In this document: piece by piece, positions 33,342 to 41,764 of the stretch | Layout of the letters: each line of letters begins with the position of its first letter | How positions within the stretch are numbered: position 1 is the stretch's first letter | NCBI GenBank assembly: GCA_041946825.1 | Contig: JBHGBD010000008.1 | Location: 1 to 64,000 of the forward strand | Length of the DNA: 64,000 nucleotides | From: CAZTHM01 sp041946825 | Lineage (GTDB): Bacteria > Acidobacteriota > Terriglobia > UBA7540 | Reading direction: 5' to 3' | Translations under genes and position numbers: made by a program | Notes under the pieces: model-generated | Seen by the model: only the letters and a program-made list of their open reading frames with translations | Database searches by the model: none | What the model was told of the DNA's origin: nothing

Positions 33342-34133
33342 ATGGATCTAGGGTTGAAAGATCGCGTGGCGATCATATCAGGCTCCAGCCGGGGCCTCGG
33401 CAAGGCCGTGGCCTTGGGGCTGGCGCGGGAAGGCGCAAAGCTGGCTCTCTGCGCCCGCACTGAAGCTGTTCTCAACCTCACGGCGGAAGAAATCCGTCGT
33501 GAGACCGGCGTCGAAATCCTGGCGCGCGCCACGGATGTTGGGGACGATGATCAAGTGCGGCGACTGGTTTCTGCTACCGTCGAGCGCTTCGGGCGCGTGG
33601 ACATCTGTGTCGCCAACGCCGGCGGGCCGCCTTCCAAGCCATTCTCGGCGACGACGCTCGAAGACTGGGAACGCGCCGTTGAACTCAACTTGATGAGCAC
33701 CGTTCATTTTGCCCGTGAAACGCTTCCCATCATGCAGAAACAAAAATGGGGACGGTTTATTGCCATCACCTCGGTGGCGGTGAAGCAGCCGATTGAAGGA
33801 TTGATTCTCTCCAACTCCGTCCGCTCGGCGGTTAGTGGGTTGATCAAAAGCCTGTCTAACGAGTACGGGAAGGACAACGTCTTGGTCAACAGCGTTTGCC
33901 CGGGCTATACCCTGACGGCGCGACTGGACGAGCTGGCGGGAAAGCTGGCCCAGGCTGAAGGCGTCGCGCCAAGCGTCATTCTCGACCGCTGGGCGAGCCT
34001 GGTTCCACTGCGCCGGATCGGCCAGCCGGAGGAGTTCGCAAACCTGGTCGTATTCCTTGCTTCGGAGCGCGCCAGTTATATCACCGGCGCATCAATCGCT
34101 GTGGATGGCGGAATTGTCAGAGGCATTTACTGA
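33342..34133 (+). CDS. Atypical short-chain dehydrogenase/reductase
   Basis: The 263-residue protein is a classical-length SDR: cofactor loop SGSSRGLGKAV (residues 13-23), DVGDDD, VANAGGPP, catalytic-region Ser144 in ITSVAV and the C-terminal ITGASIAVDGG. The canonical YxxxK is replaced: by spacing from Ser144 the tyrosine position is Ser157 and the lysine position Arg161 (SNSVR). The same substitution occurs in a subgroup of FabG-like proteins with the SN-S-x-R motif, so this is a subfamily trait and not decay. Reductase activity is uncertain. The start at 33342 follows GGGGAGAAG; the earlier frame start overlaps the cupin stop. Confidence 0.85.
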   Translation: MDLGLKDRVAIISGSSRGLGKAVALGLAREGAKLALCARTEAVLNLTAEEIRRETGVEILARATDVGDDDQVRRLVSATVERFGRVDICVANAGGPPSKPFSATTLEDWERAVELNLMSTVHFARETLPIMQKQKWGRFIAITSVAVKQPIEGLILSNSVRSAVSGLIKSLSNEYGKDNVLVNSVCPGYTLTARLDELAGKLAQAEGVAPSVILDRWASLVPLRRIGQPEEFANLVVFLASERASYITGASIAVDGGIVRGIY

Positions 34134-34157
34134 GACCTGCGAACTGCCGACTGCCAA

Positions 34158-35069
34158 CTACTTCCCTTGCCGTGGATCTGGTACCCGCACTTCCACTCCC
34201 GCCAGGTTCTCGAGAAACGTGATGACCGCGGCGTAGTCCACGTCGCCTTTGCCCTGGGCCTTCGCGGCGCCATAAACTTCCTTTACCGCCGCCGTGGCGG
34301 GCATTGTCAGATTCTGCGCGTAGGCGGCCTCCATCGCCAGCTCCAAATCCTTGTGCATCAGCTTGAGCGGGAAGTACGGCGTGAAGTCGCCCTTGAAGAC
34401 GAACGGCGCTTTGAAGTCGATGATCCCCGAGCGCGCCAGGCTCGATTGCATAATTTCGAGCAGCGTCTGTGGCGGGACGCCGGCCTTGGTTGCCATCACG
34501 AAGCCTTCGGAAAAGATCTCAACCATCGTCGAGAGGATGGCGTTCATGGCGAGCTTTGCCGCGAGGCCGAGCCCTTGCTGGCCGCAGTGGATATGCCTCT
34601 TTCCCAGGACTCTCAGGACCGGCATCGCGCGCTCGAGAGTTTCCTTCTCGCCCCCGATCATGAAGGTGAGCTCGCCCTTCTCCGCGCCGTGCTTGCTTCC
34701 CGTCACGGGAGCATCCAGCATCGAAGCGCCTTTTCCGGCGAGTTGGCACGCCAGCTTGCGGCTGACCGTGGGGCTGATGGTGCTGGAATCAATGAGAATC
34801 GCGCCCGATCGAACGGTATCAAGAACCCCGCCCTTTCCGCAGACCACTTCTTCCATCGCCGCGGTGTCGCTCACGATGGTCACAATGAACTCCGCATCGC
34901 GCGCGGCCTCCGCGGGCGAGTCGGCTACACGCGCGCCGGCCTTCGCCAGCGGCTCGCACTTGCTTCTCGTCCGGTTGTAGACCATGACATTGAAACCGGC
35001 TTTGACCAAATTCAGCGCCATGGGAGTGCCCATGATTCCCAGGCCGATGAACGCTACGCGTTGCGACAT
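34158..35069 (-). CDS. 3-hydroxyisobutyrate/tartronate-semialdehyde reductase family protein
   Basis: The 303-residue protein has the N-terminal dinucleotide fold FIGLGIMGTPMALNLVKAGF, the substrate loop LDAPVTGSKHGAEKG, and the catalytic lysine segment GLGLAAKLAMNAIL (Lys in AAKLAMN). The family reduces tartronate semialdehyde to glycerate (GarR), oxidises 3-hydroxyisobutyrate, or reduces succinic semialdehyde and glyoxylate (GLYR). The operon also has a glycerate kinase, GlcG and a glyoxylate/hydroxypyruvate reductase, which favours a tartronate-semialdehyde or glyoxylate role. The start at 35069 follows GGAGGAGAA. Confidence 0.87.
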   Translation of the reverse strand: MSQRVAFIGLGIMGTPMALNLVKAGFNVMVYNRTRSKCEPLAKAGARVADSPAEAARDAEFIVTIVSDTAAMEEVVCGKGGVLDTVRSGAILIDSSTISPTVSRKLACQLAGKGASMLDAPVTGSKHGAEKGELTFMIGGEKETLERAMPVLRVLGKRHIHCGQQGLGLAAKLAMNAILSTMVEIFSEGFVMATKAGVPPQTLLEIMQSSLARSGIIDFKAPFVFKGDFTPYFPLKLMHKDLELAMEAAYAQNLTMPATAAVKEVYGAAKAQGKGDVDYAAVITFLENLAGVEVRVPDPRQGK

Positions 35070-35085
35070 TTCTCCTCCAGTAGAG

Positions 35086-35212
35086 CAAATGAAAAGTAAA
35101 AGGTAAAAGGGCAAAAGGCAAAGCCACACGGCGGCTCGGGGCCGTCCGCTTAGGGGCCAGCGGATGGATCGGAATTGCTTTTGCCCTTTGTCTTCTTACC
35201 TTTTCACTTTGA
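35086..35212. repeat. Low-complexity hairpin element F (AAAAGG units)
   Basis: The 5' arm is a run of AAAAGTA/AAAAGGT/AAAAGGGC/AAAAGGC units (about 35091-35123) and the 3' arm is its complement. AAAGGGCAAAAG (35106-35117) pairs perfectly with CTTTTGCCCTTT (35178-35189), and the outer segments (35092-35106 with 35196-35210) pair with one mismatch. It lies inside the glycerate operon between the glycerate kinase and the reductase gene. Confidence 0.62.
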
Positions 35213-35225
35213 ACGTCAGCCGTGC

Positions 35226-36572
35226 CTATCCGAAGCCCAGCCAGATCCGCACATCGCGGACGTTGTTGTCGGTAAATCCTGTGTCGAGCGTATCGCCGAG
35301 CGATCGGAAGAAGTAATACGAATCACTCTCAGCAAGGTAATGCGCCGCGTCCAGGCTGAGTGCATGGGCGCGAGAAAGGGTTTGTCCGTCCGCCACCGCG
35401 CCGCTGGTTGGGCTGTTACCGTCCCGCCCATCGGTGCCGGCGCTCAATACCACAATCTTCTGGTTGACGATCTTTTCCGCCGCGTAGAGCGTGAAGGCCT
35501 GGTTCCGCCCGCCCATACCCGGGCCTGTGACCGGGCAGATAACCTCACCTCCTGCGATCAAGCAGACGGGCCGCTCCTGATGACCTGCTCGCAGCACCCG
35601 CAGAGCAGCGAGGTTCGCATCGGTCACCTGGCGGAAGTCCGCATCCCAATTGCTCGCGTCAATCTCCGCCAGAAATCCCAGCTTTTCCGCCGCAGCTTTC
35701 GCAGCCTCGAGCGCGTCGCGATTTGAGAGCAGACAGAAGTAGCGCGAATTCGCGAAACGCTCGTCGCCCGGCTTGGGGGTCTCGGCGATCGCCCTTTTTT
35801 CGAACAAGTCTCGGATACTCGCTGGGAATTTCTTCGTCAGGCCGTGCTGTTCCGCGATCGAGAAACACTCAGCGGTCGTGGATTCGTCGGCCATCGTCGG
35901 TCCTGAAGCCACCATGGAGGGCAGGTGATCCGGGACATCGGAAATGAAGATGGTCATCTGCCGCGCCGGATGCGCGCGCACTCCCAACCGCCCGCCTTTG
36001 ATGGCCGAGAGGTGCTTGCGCAGGACATTGATCTGTTCAATGGGAAGCCCGCAGCCCACAAGGATGCGGTTGAACTCAATCATGTCGGCGAGTGTAATCG
36101 CCGGGTCGAGTGGCCGCTCCATCAGCGCCGAACCGCCGCCGGAAACCAGGAAAATGACAAAATCATCGGGCTTGAGCTTCGATACCAATTCGAGAGCGGC
36201 GTCGGCCCCCTCAAAGCTGCCCGCGTTCGGACGAGGGTGGCCGCCCATGAAATAGCGGAATCGCTCCAACCGCCGCGCCGGCTCGGCGGGACTGACCACC
36301 ACGCCGCGTTCGATCTGGCCGCTCAGGATTTCGTCCAAAGTGGCGGCCATGCGGTTGGCTGCCTTGCCAAATGCCACGACGCGCGGCGGCCGCAGGAGCG
36401 GGATCGAGACGCCTCCCGCCACCAGGGCACCCCCCTCGCGTTTCAGCTTGGCGAGCATGGCGTGGCGAACGTCGATGGTTGCCATCGTCTCGAGAAAAAT
36501 ATGCCGGGCGAGCTGCTTGCCGCCTGCGTAGGAGAGGTTCGAAATTTTCGGCGATTCGAGATGCGTTGCCAT
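35226..36572 (-). CDS. Glycerate 2-kinase (MOFRL family)
   Basis: The 448-residue protein has the MOFRL-type glycerate kinase layout: VVAFGKAANRMAATL, GGHPRPNAGSFEGA, FLVSGGGSALMERPL (about residues 140-154), VLRKHLSAIKGGRLG, ISDVPDHLPSMVASGPT and the C-terminal MOFRL domain with GPGMGGRNQAFTL and LSAGTDGRDGNSPTSGAVAD. It phosphorylates D-glycerate to 2-phosphoglycerate in the cytoplasm. Its start overlaps the stop of the GlcG gene (TGATG), so the two are translationally coupled. Confidence 0.93.
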   Translation of the reverse strand: MATHLESPKISNLSYAGGKQLARHIFLETMATIDVRHAMLAKLKREGGALVAGGVSIPLLRPPRVVAFGKAANRMAATLDEILSGQIERGVVVSPAEPARRLERFRYFMGGHPRPNAGSFEGADAALELVSKLKPDDFVIFLVSGGGSALMERPLDPAITLADMIEFNRILVGCGLPIEQINVLRKHLSAIKGGRLGVRAHPARQMTIFISDVPDHLPSMVASGPTMADESTTAECFSIAEQHGLTKKFPASIRDLFEKRAIAETPKPGDERFANSRYFCLLSNRDALEAAKAAAEKLGFLAEIDASNWDADFRQVTDANLAALRVLRAGHQERPVCLIAGGEVICPVTGPGMGGRNQAFTLYAAEKIVNQKIVVLSAGTDGRDGNSPTSGAVADGQTLSRAHALSLDAAHYLAESDSYYFFRSLGDTLDTGFTDNNVRDVRIWLGFG

Positions 36573-37012
36573 CAGGGGAACCTCGCCAGTGCGTCCACTC
36601 CGGCTTGTGCGACTTGAACGTCTTCTTCTTCGGTTCCCGCGCTTACTCCGATCCCGCCCACGAACTGACCGTTCACCACCAGCGGCAACCCTCCGCGAAT
36701 GGGAGTGAGCTTGCCATTCGTGGCGAGCGAAAGCCCGAGCGAGAGCACGGCGCTCGGTTCGCCGCTCGCGGGCGATGGCCCCGAGGGTGCGCGACGCAGC
36801 GCCGCGGCTCGAGCCTTGGTCAGCGCGACTTCAATCGACGACAACTTCGCGCCATCCATGCGCGCGAAGACCAGCAGGTGCGCGCCTTCGTCCACGACGG
36901 CGATGTTCATCGGGACTTTGATTTCGCGGGCCTTCTTCTCGGCGGCAGCCAGAATCGCGCGCGCGCCTTCCAAGGTCAGACGAATGTTATCGCGTGTCAG
37001 CATGTCATCCAT
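36572..37012 (-). CDS. GlcG/HbpS-like protein
   Basis: About 146 residues of the GlcG/HbpS (DUF336) family: LTLEGARAILAAAEKKAREI, NIAVVDEGAHLLVFARMDGA and IRGGLPLVVNGQFVGGIGVSAGT. Members occur in glycolate/glycerate and propanediol operons; one secreted relative binds heme, but no enzymatic role is settled. Several starts are possible (ATG 37012, ATG 37003, TTG 37039); the domain begins at DNIRLTLEG. It is coupled to the glycerate kinase gene. Confidence 0.83.
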   Translation of the reverse strand: MDDMLTRDNIRLTLEGARAILAAAEKKAREIKVPMNIAVVDEGAHLLVFARMDGAKLSSIEVALTKARAAALRRAPSGPSPASGEPSAVLSLGLSLATNGKLTPIRGGLPLVVNGQFVGGIGVSAGTEEEDVQVAQAGVDALARFP

Positions 37013-37039
37013 TATTCGGAAGGCGAGCGGGAAACGCAA

Positions 37040-37095
37040 GTGGAAGCGGTGAACAGAAAATCAAAAGGCATGAGGCGAATATCAGAATCACGAGA
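37040..37095. repeat. Low-complexity intergenic stretch inside the glycerate operon
   Basis: The spacer between the dehydrogenase and GlcG genes is AT-richer than its neighbours and made of loose ATCAGAA/ATCACGA/ATCAGGA units. No good hairpin is seen, so it may be a decayed member of the element class A-F. Confidence 0.35.
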
Positions 37096-38067
37096 TCAGG
37101 AGAATAACTCAGAATTAATGACGTTGGGCGGGCGGCGGCCCGCAAGCGCGGCGAGCAGATTCTCAGCGGCAAGCATGGCCATCTTCAGGCGGGTTTCGCC
37201 TGTCGCGCTGCCGACGTGAGGAAGTAGAACGACGTTATCGAGTTTGGGCAGTTCTGGATGGAGATGCGGTTCATGCTCGAAGACGTCCAGCCCTGCGCCG
37301 GCGAGCCTCTTCGATTTCAATGCCGCCACAAGCGCCTCTTCATCCACCACCTTGCCGCGCGCGGTGTTGATGAGAAAAGCCGAGGGCTTCATCAGGCTGA
37401 ACTCACGCGGCCCAATCAAGTGATGAGTCTCCGGGGTCATGGGAGTGTGCAGGCTGAGGAAGTCCGATTCCCGCAGCAGCGTGTCGCGATCCACGAAGCG
37501 GGCGCGCAATTCGTTTTCCAAGTCTTTGTCAACCCGGCGCCGCGAGTGATAGAGGATCTTCATATCAAAGCCGCGGGCGCGCCGCGCCACCGCTTGGCCA
37601 ATGCGCCCGAATCCCCAAATGCCCAGCGTTTTGTGATGCACGTCGGCGCCCCACATCATTCCAAACTCCCAACGCCCCCAGCGGCCATCGCGGACGAACC
37701 TGTCCGCCTCAGCCACGCGCCGCGCCACGGCCAGGAGTAGCGCGAACGCCAAGTCGGCGGTCGTGTCAGTGAGGACGTCTGGTGTGTTTGTGACGACGAT
37801 CTTCCGACGCGTGCACGCCGCCACGTCGATGTTGTCATAGCCCACGCCGCAGTTGGAGACCACGCGGAGTTTCCCGGCCTGGCTCAGAACATCTTCGTTA
37901 ACCCGCACCCCGACGGCGAGCAGGCCTTCTGCATCGCGGCAAGCCTCCGCCAGTTGGGCGGGCTTGAGTCCGATGTCGGAAGGATGCGCCTCGACCTCAC
38001 ACGACGACGCGAGCATGTCGAGCACAGCCGACGGCAGCGGCCGCGTTACAAAGATTCGCGGTTTCAT
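37096..38067 (-). CDS. D-2-hydroxyacid dehydrogenase (glyoxylate/hydroxypyruvate reductase type)
   Basis: The 323-residue protein has a GyaR-like D-isomer-specific dehydrogenase fold: VVSNCGVGYDNIDV, nucleotide loop LGIWGFGRIGQAVARRA (about residues 148-164), the catalytic Arg in INTARGKVVDEEAL, Glu in DVFEHEP and His in LLPHVGSAT. It reduces glyoxylate to glycolate or hydroxypyruvate to D-glycerate. The neighbouring glycerate kinase favours hydroxypyruvate/glycerate. It is the first gene of the operon and has a good promoter. Confidence 0.9.
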   Translation of the reverse strand: MKPRIFVTRPLPSAVLDMLASSCEVEAHPSDIGLKPAQLAEACRDAEGLLAVGVRVNEDVLSQAGKLRVVSNCGVGYDNIDVAACTRRKIVVTNTPDVLTDTTADLAFALLLAVARRVAEADRFVRDGRWGRWEFGMMWGADVHHKTLGIWGFGRIGQAVARRARGFDMKILYHSRRRVDKDLENELRARFVDRDTLLRESDFLSLHTPMTPETHHLIGPREFSLMKPSAFLINTARGKVVDEEALVAALKSKRLAGAGLDVFEHEPHLHPELPKLDNVVLLPHVGSATGETRLKMAMLAAENLLAALAGRRPPNVINSELFS

Positions 38068-38095
38068 TTTTCACCCTGAAAATCCCGGAGGGCCG

Positions 38096-38125
38096 TTCAT
38101 ACCACGACCGTTGATGTAAGGTCAA
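38096..38125 (-). promoter_or_regulatory. Sigma-70-type promoter of the glyoxylate/glycerate operon
   Basis: Minus-strand TTGACC (38120-38125), 18-nt spacer, TATGAA (38096-38101), about 29 bp before the dehydrogenase ATG. Confidence 0.55.
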
Positions 38126-38318
38126 CAACCCCGCTCCCGAAATCGAGGAAGCCGATGGCGTGATTTCTGTCCCGATTCTCATGCCCTTGAGACTCCCCAA
38201 CCATGCCCGGAGCGCAGCTTGCTGGGGGTCGCGCAGCGATCGCGCAGGTGGTGACATATTGTTCGACCGGCGGGACGGAAAAACACAGGCATTGTGACCG
38301 ACGCGACGGAGCCTTGCC

Positions 38319-38348
38319 TTGACGACGATTTCTTATCCGTGTTATAAA
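38319..38348 (+). promoter_or_regulatory. Sigma-70-type promoter of the pyrophosphatase gene
   Basis: TTGACG (38319-38324), 18-nt spacer, TATAAA (38343-38348). The leader to the ATG at 38460 would be about 105 nt. Confidence 0.6.
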
Positions 38349-38459
38349 AAGTGTTTTTCAAAATCGCTCGCAAGCCCGACTGGGAGCCCCTCCGAAGTCT
38401 TGTGTGGCAACCCCGAACTAACCCGCCGCGAGGGCAAGGAGCTTGTCGGAGGAAATTCT

Positions 38460-41042
38460 ATGTACCTTCCCGGAATTATCTCTACCAGTGTGTTCTTACG
38501 ATTGGGAATACTAAACTCAAGAACCGGACGAAGCCGGCCGCGATTCAGCCGTGAACACGATTTTGGGCGGTCAATCCTGAGCTGGCTGGGGACCGTCTGG
38601 TCCCGTCGCCCGCAGCTTGCCAGGGCGGCCACGGCGTGCACTCTTCTGGCGCTGATGGGCGCCGCCAACGCCCTTGCCGCCCCGCCTGAAGAGACCGCCG
38701 GTGAGGCTAACCTGAGATTGCCGGACTTCTCCCAAGTGCAATTCCTGGGAATCGGCGGCCATTCCCTGCTCATGCTGGGAATCGTCTTCTGCGTCCTCGG
38801 GCTCCTGTTCGGCCTGGCGATCTACAGCCACTTGAAGAACCTGCCGGTGCATCGTTCCATGGCGGAAATCTCCCAGTTGATCTGGGAAACCTGCAAGACT
38901 TACCTCGTGCAGCAAGGCAAATTTCTGGCGGTTCTCTGGGTCTTCATCGCCGCGATCATTCTTCTCTACTTCGGGTTCCTGCTGAAGTACGAGGCCCTGC
39001 GTGTGGCGATCATCTTGCTCTTCAGTGTGGTGGGAATCGGCGGAAGTTACGGCGTCGCGTGGTTCGGGATCCGCGTCAACACCTTCGCCAATTCGCGCAC
39101 GGCGTTCGCCAGCCTGCGTGGCAAAGCGTTTCCGGTTTACCAAATCCCGGTCAAGGCCGGCATGAGCATCGGCATGATGCTCATCAGCGTCGAATTGCTG
39201 ATGATGCTGGTGATTCTGCTCTTCGTCCCCGGAGACTACGCCGGACCGTGTTTCATCGGCTTTGCCATTGGCGAGTCGCTGGGCGCGGCGGCGCTGCGCA
39301 TCGCGGGCGGCATCTTCACCAAGATTGCCGACATCGGCTCGGACTTGATGAAGATCGTCTTCAAGATCAAGGAAGACGACGCGCGCAACCCGGGCGTGAT
39401 TGCCGACTGCACGGGCGACAACGCGGGCGATTCCGTGGGCCCCAGCGCCGACGGCTTTGAGACCTACGGCGTGACGGGCGTGGCGCTCATTACTTTTATC
39501 CTGCTGGGAGTGAAGGACCCTACGATCAAAGTGCAGCTCCTGGTCTGGATCTTCGTCATCCGCGTCATGATGCTGGTGGCGGCCGCGGCGGCCTACTTCC
39601 TGAACGACGCCATCGCGCGGGCTCGCTACCACGCCGCGGAGAAGATGAATTTCGAAGCGCCGCTGACTTCGCTTGTGTGGATCACCTCGTTCACGTCGAT
39701 CGCACTGACCTACGCCGTCTCCGCCGTGATTATTCCCGATTTGGGCGGCGATCCCTCGATGTGGTGGAAACTCTCGACGATTGTCTCCTGCGGAACATTG
39801 GCCGGCGCCCTCATTCCCGAGCTCGTCAAGGTGTTCACCTCCACCGAGTCTCGCCACGTCAAGGAAGTCGTGACCTCGGCGCGGCAGGGCGGGGCATCGC
39901 TCGACATCCTCTCCGGCTTCGTGGCCGGCAACTATTCCGCCTACTACCTCGGCCTCGCGATGATGCTGCTGATGGCCATCGGTTCCATTGTCAGCACTCA
40001 GGGCTTGGGCAACTTTATGCTGGCGGCGCCGGTCTTCGCCTTCGGCCTCGTGGCTTTCGGCTTTCTGGGCATGGGCCCGGTGACGATTGCCGTGGACTCC
40101 TACGGCCCCGTGGCCGACAACGCGCAATCGGTTTACGAGCTGTCGCTGATCGAGCAAGTGCCGAACATCCAGGCGGAACTCAAGAAGGACCACAACATGG
40201 ATGTCAATTTCGGCCAGGCCAAGGACATGCTCGAAGCCAACGATGGCGCGGGCAACACCTTCAAGGCAACGGCCAAGCCGGTGCTGATCGGCACGGCAGT
40301 GGTCGGCGCGACGACCATGATCTTCTCCATCATCATGGCGCTCACCAACGGGCTCACTGAAAACGTAGCGGCCCTCTCTCTCCTGCATGCGCCTTTCGTG
40401 CTCGGTCTGGTCACGGGTGGTGCGGTGATCTACTGGTTCACCGGCGCTTCGACGCAAGCCGTCGCCACGGGCGCTTATCGCGCCGTCGAGTTCATCAAAG
40501 CCAACATCAAGCTCGAAGGCGTCGAAAAGGCGTCCGTCAAGGACAGCAAGAAGGTCGTCGAAATCTGCACGAAATACGCACAGAAGGGTATGCTCAACAT
40601 CTTCATTGCCGTCTTCTTCGCCACGCTGGCCTTCGCATTTCTTGAGCCCTTTTATTTCATCGGCTACCTGATGTCGATCGCCGTCTTCGGCCTTTACCAG
40701 GCCATCTTCATGGCCAACGCCGGAGCCGCGTGGGATAACGCCAAGAAGATCGTGGAGGTCGAGCTGAAGGAGAAAGGCACGGAACTTCACGCCGCGACGG
40801 TGGTCGGCGATACGGTCGGCGACCCGTTCAAAGACACTTCCTCCGTGGCGCTCAATCCCATCATTAAGTTCACCACGCTGTTTGGCCTGCTGGCGGTGGA
40901 ACTGGCGGTCAAACTGACGGTGACGAGCGGCGCCCTGGTTTCGCACATCCTGTCGGCGATCTTCTTCGCGGTCTCGCTGGTCTTTGTGTACCGGTCCTTC
41001 TACTCGATGCGGATTGGTTCCGCCGCCGGCTCGGAATCGTGA
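38460..41042 (+). CDS. hppA: Membrane-bound ion-translocating pyrophosphatase, divergent type
   Basis: About 860 residues with some 16 hydrophobic helices. The PPi-binding motifs are present in diverged form: IADIGSDLMKIVFKIKEDDARNPGV in place of the usual ADVGADLVGKVE..., then DCTGDNAGDSVGPSADGFETYG, and late DTVGDPFKDTSSVALNPI. The enzyme hydrolyses pyrophosphate and pumps H+ and/or Na+. At the potassium-dependence site the sequence GNTFKATAK has the Lys typical of K+-independent enzymes, but Ala three residues later, as in K+-dependent ones. It may belong to the divergent Na+-regulated H+-PPase branch. An N-terminal hydrophobic segment resembling a signal anchor precedes the core. The start at 38460 follows GGAGGAAATTCT. 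Confidence 0.92.
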   Translation: MYLPGIISTSVFLRLGILNSRTGRSRPRFSREHDFGRSILSWLGTVWSRRPQLARAATACTLLALMGAANALAAPPEETAGEANLRLPDFSQVQFLGIGGHSLLMLGIVFCVLGLLFGLAIYSHLKNLPVHRSMAEISQLIWETCKTYLVQQGKFLAVLWVFIAAIILLYFGFLLKYEALRVAIILLFSVVGIGGSYGVAWFGIRVNTFANSRTAFASLRGKAFPVYQIPVKAGMSIGMMLISVELLMMLVILLFVPGDYAGPCFIGFAIGESLGAAALRIAGGIFTKIADIGSDLMKIVFKIKEDDARNPGVIADCTGDNAGDSVGPSADGFETYGVTGVALITFILLGVKDPTIKVQLLVWIFVIRVMMLVAAAAAYFLNDAIARARYHAAEKMNFEAPLTSLVWITSFTSIALTYAVSAVIIPDLGGDPSMWWKLSTIVSCGTLAGALIPELVKVFTSTESRHVKEVVTSARQGGASLDILSGFVAGNYSAYYLGLAMMLLMAIGSIVSTQGLGNFMLAAPVFAFGLVAFGFLGMGPVTIAVDSYGPVADNAQSVYELSLIEQVPNIQAELKKDHNMDVNFGQAKDMLEANDGAGNTFKATAKPVLIGTAVVGATTMIFSIIMALTNGLTENVAALSLLHAPFVLGLVTGGAVIYWFTGASTQAVATGAYRAVEFIKANIKLEGVEKASVKDSKKVVEICTKYAQKGMLNIFIAVFFATLAFAFLEPFYFIGYLMSIAVFGLYQAIFMANAGAAWDNAKKIVEVELKEKGTELHAATVVGDTVGDPFKDTSSVALNPIIKFTTLFGLLAVELAVKLTVTSGALVSHILSAIFFAVSLVFVYRSFYSMRIGSAAGSES

Positions 41043-41175
41043 TCGCCGGTCGTGGACGGCGGCACGTGAGTCAGGGGGGCGCTCACCGAAGGTAAAAGCT
41101 ATTAGGATATTTATATTCAGACGGAAGGCCTTGCTCGAATCACCGCCCGCCTGCGATTTTCCGACGACTGCCTTC

Positions 41176-41577
41176 TCATGAGCCTTTGGCGGTGCCCTTA
41201 ATCCGCTTCGCCAGCTTCTCGATCTTTTCCGCTTTCTCGACGATCTGCAAGGAGAGGACATTCTCACTGGACTTGTCGAGGTCTTCCTGGAGGGCTTTGG
41301 CCAGCGACGAGAGTTCTTCCGCGTCGCGCTTCATTTTCTCGAAGTTCTCCTTGATGATTTCCCTCCGCTGCTTGTGGGAGATTTGCGCGGAAGCCTTGGA
41401 GCCGGGAGAAGAATCGGGGAAGCCGACCTCCTGCCCAGCCGCGGGTAACGGGGTGCGGGGTTCCGGAGCGGCACTCAGATAGCGCGAGGCCGCCAGTCCG
41501 GCCGCGCCCGCCAGCACCCCGGTCAACAGCAGTCCCGCGCAGCTTGAAATCCGCTTGTCACGGCCCTCGGTGGCCAT
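41176..41577 (-). CDS. Hypothetical membrane-anchored coiled-coil protein
   Basis: I do not recognise a family. The 133-residue protein has one N-terminal hydrophobic segment (SSCAGLLLTGVLAGAAGLAAS), a proline-rich linker, and a charged C-terminal helix (about residues 70-128) with heptad-like spacing, suitable for a coiled coil. It could be a small periplasmic or membrane-tethered structural protein. It converges on hppA and has no clear partner. Confidence 0.65.
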   Translation of the reverse strand: MATEGRDKRISSCAGLLLTGVLAGAAGLAASRYLSAAPEPRTPLPAAGQEVGFPDSSPGSKASAQISHKQRREIIKENFEKMKRDAEELSSLAKALQEDLDKSSENVLSLQIVEKAEKIEKLAKRIKGTAKGS

Positions 41578-41764
41578 ATTCGTACCCTTTCTGCGGGGGC
41601 GGAATTACCGCCCTCGCGCTTGAGATCGTCCTGGATATTGGATGCGGCACCTCGCCAGGCTGCTGCCCATTTCACGCCGTAATAATTTGCATAATATGTA
41701 AATGCATATATCATTGTTGGAGCACACCTTGGGGGTCATGGCGCTGGATGCCCGGCGGAAGGGT

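Noticed and set aside
18604..35212. CRISPR arrays, because of repeated short units in several spacers
   Set aside because: Units are only 7-9 nt and degenerate, there are no regular 25-40 nt repeats with spacers, and no cas genes are present.
38571..41267. Long minus-strand open frame opposite the pyrophosphatase
   Set aside because: Composition is typical of an antisense shadow (His/Arg/Asp-rich, no hydrophobic or domain pattern) of a GC-rich gene.
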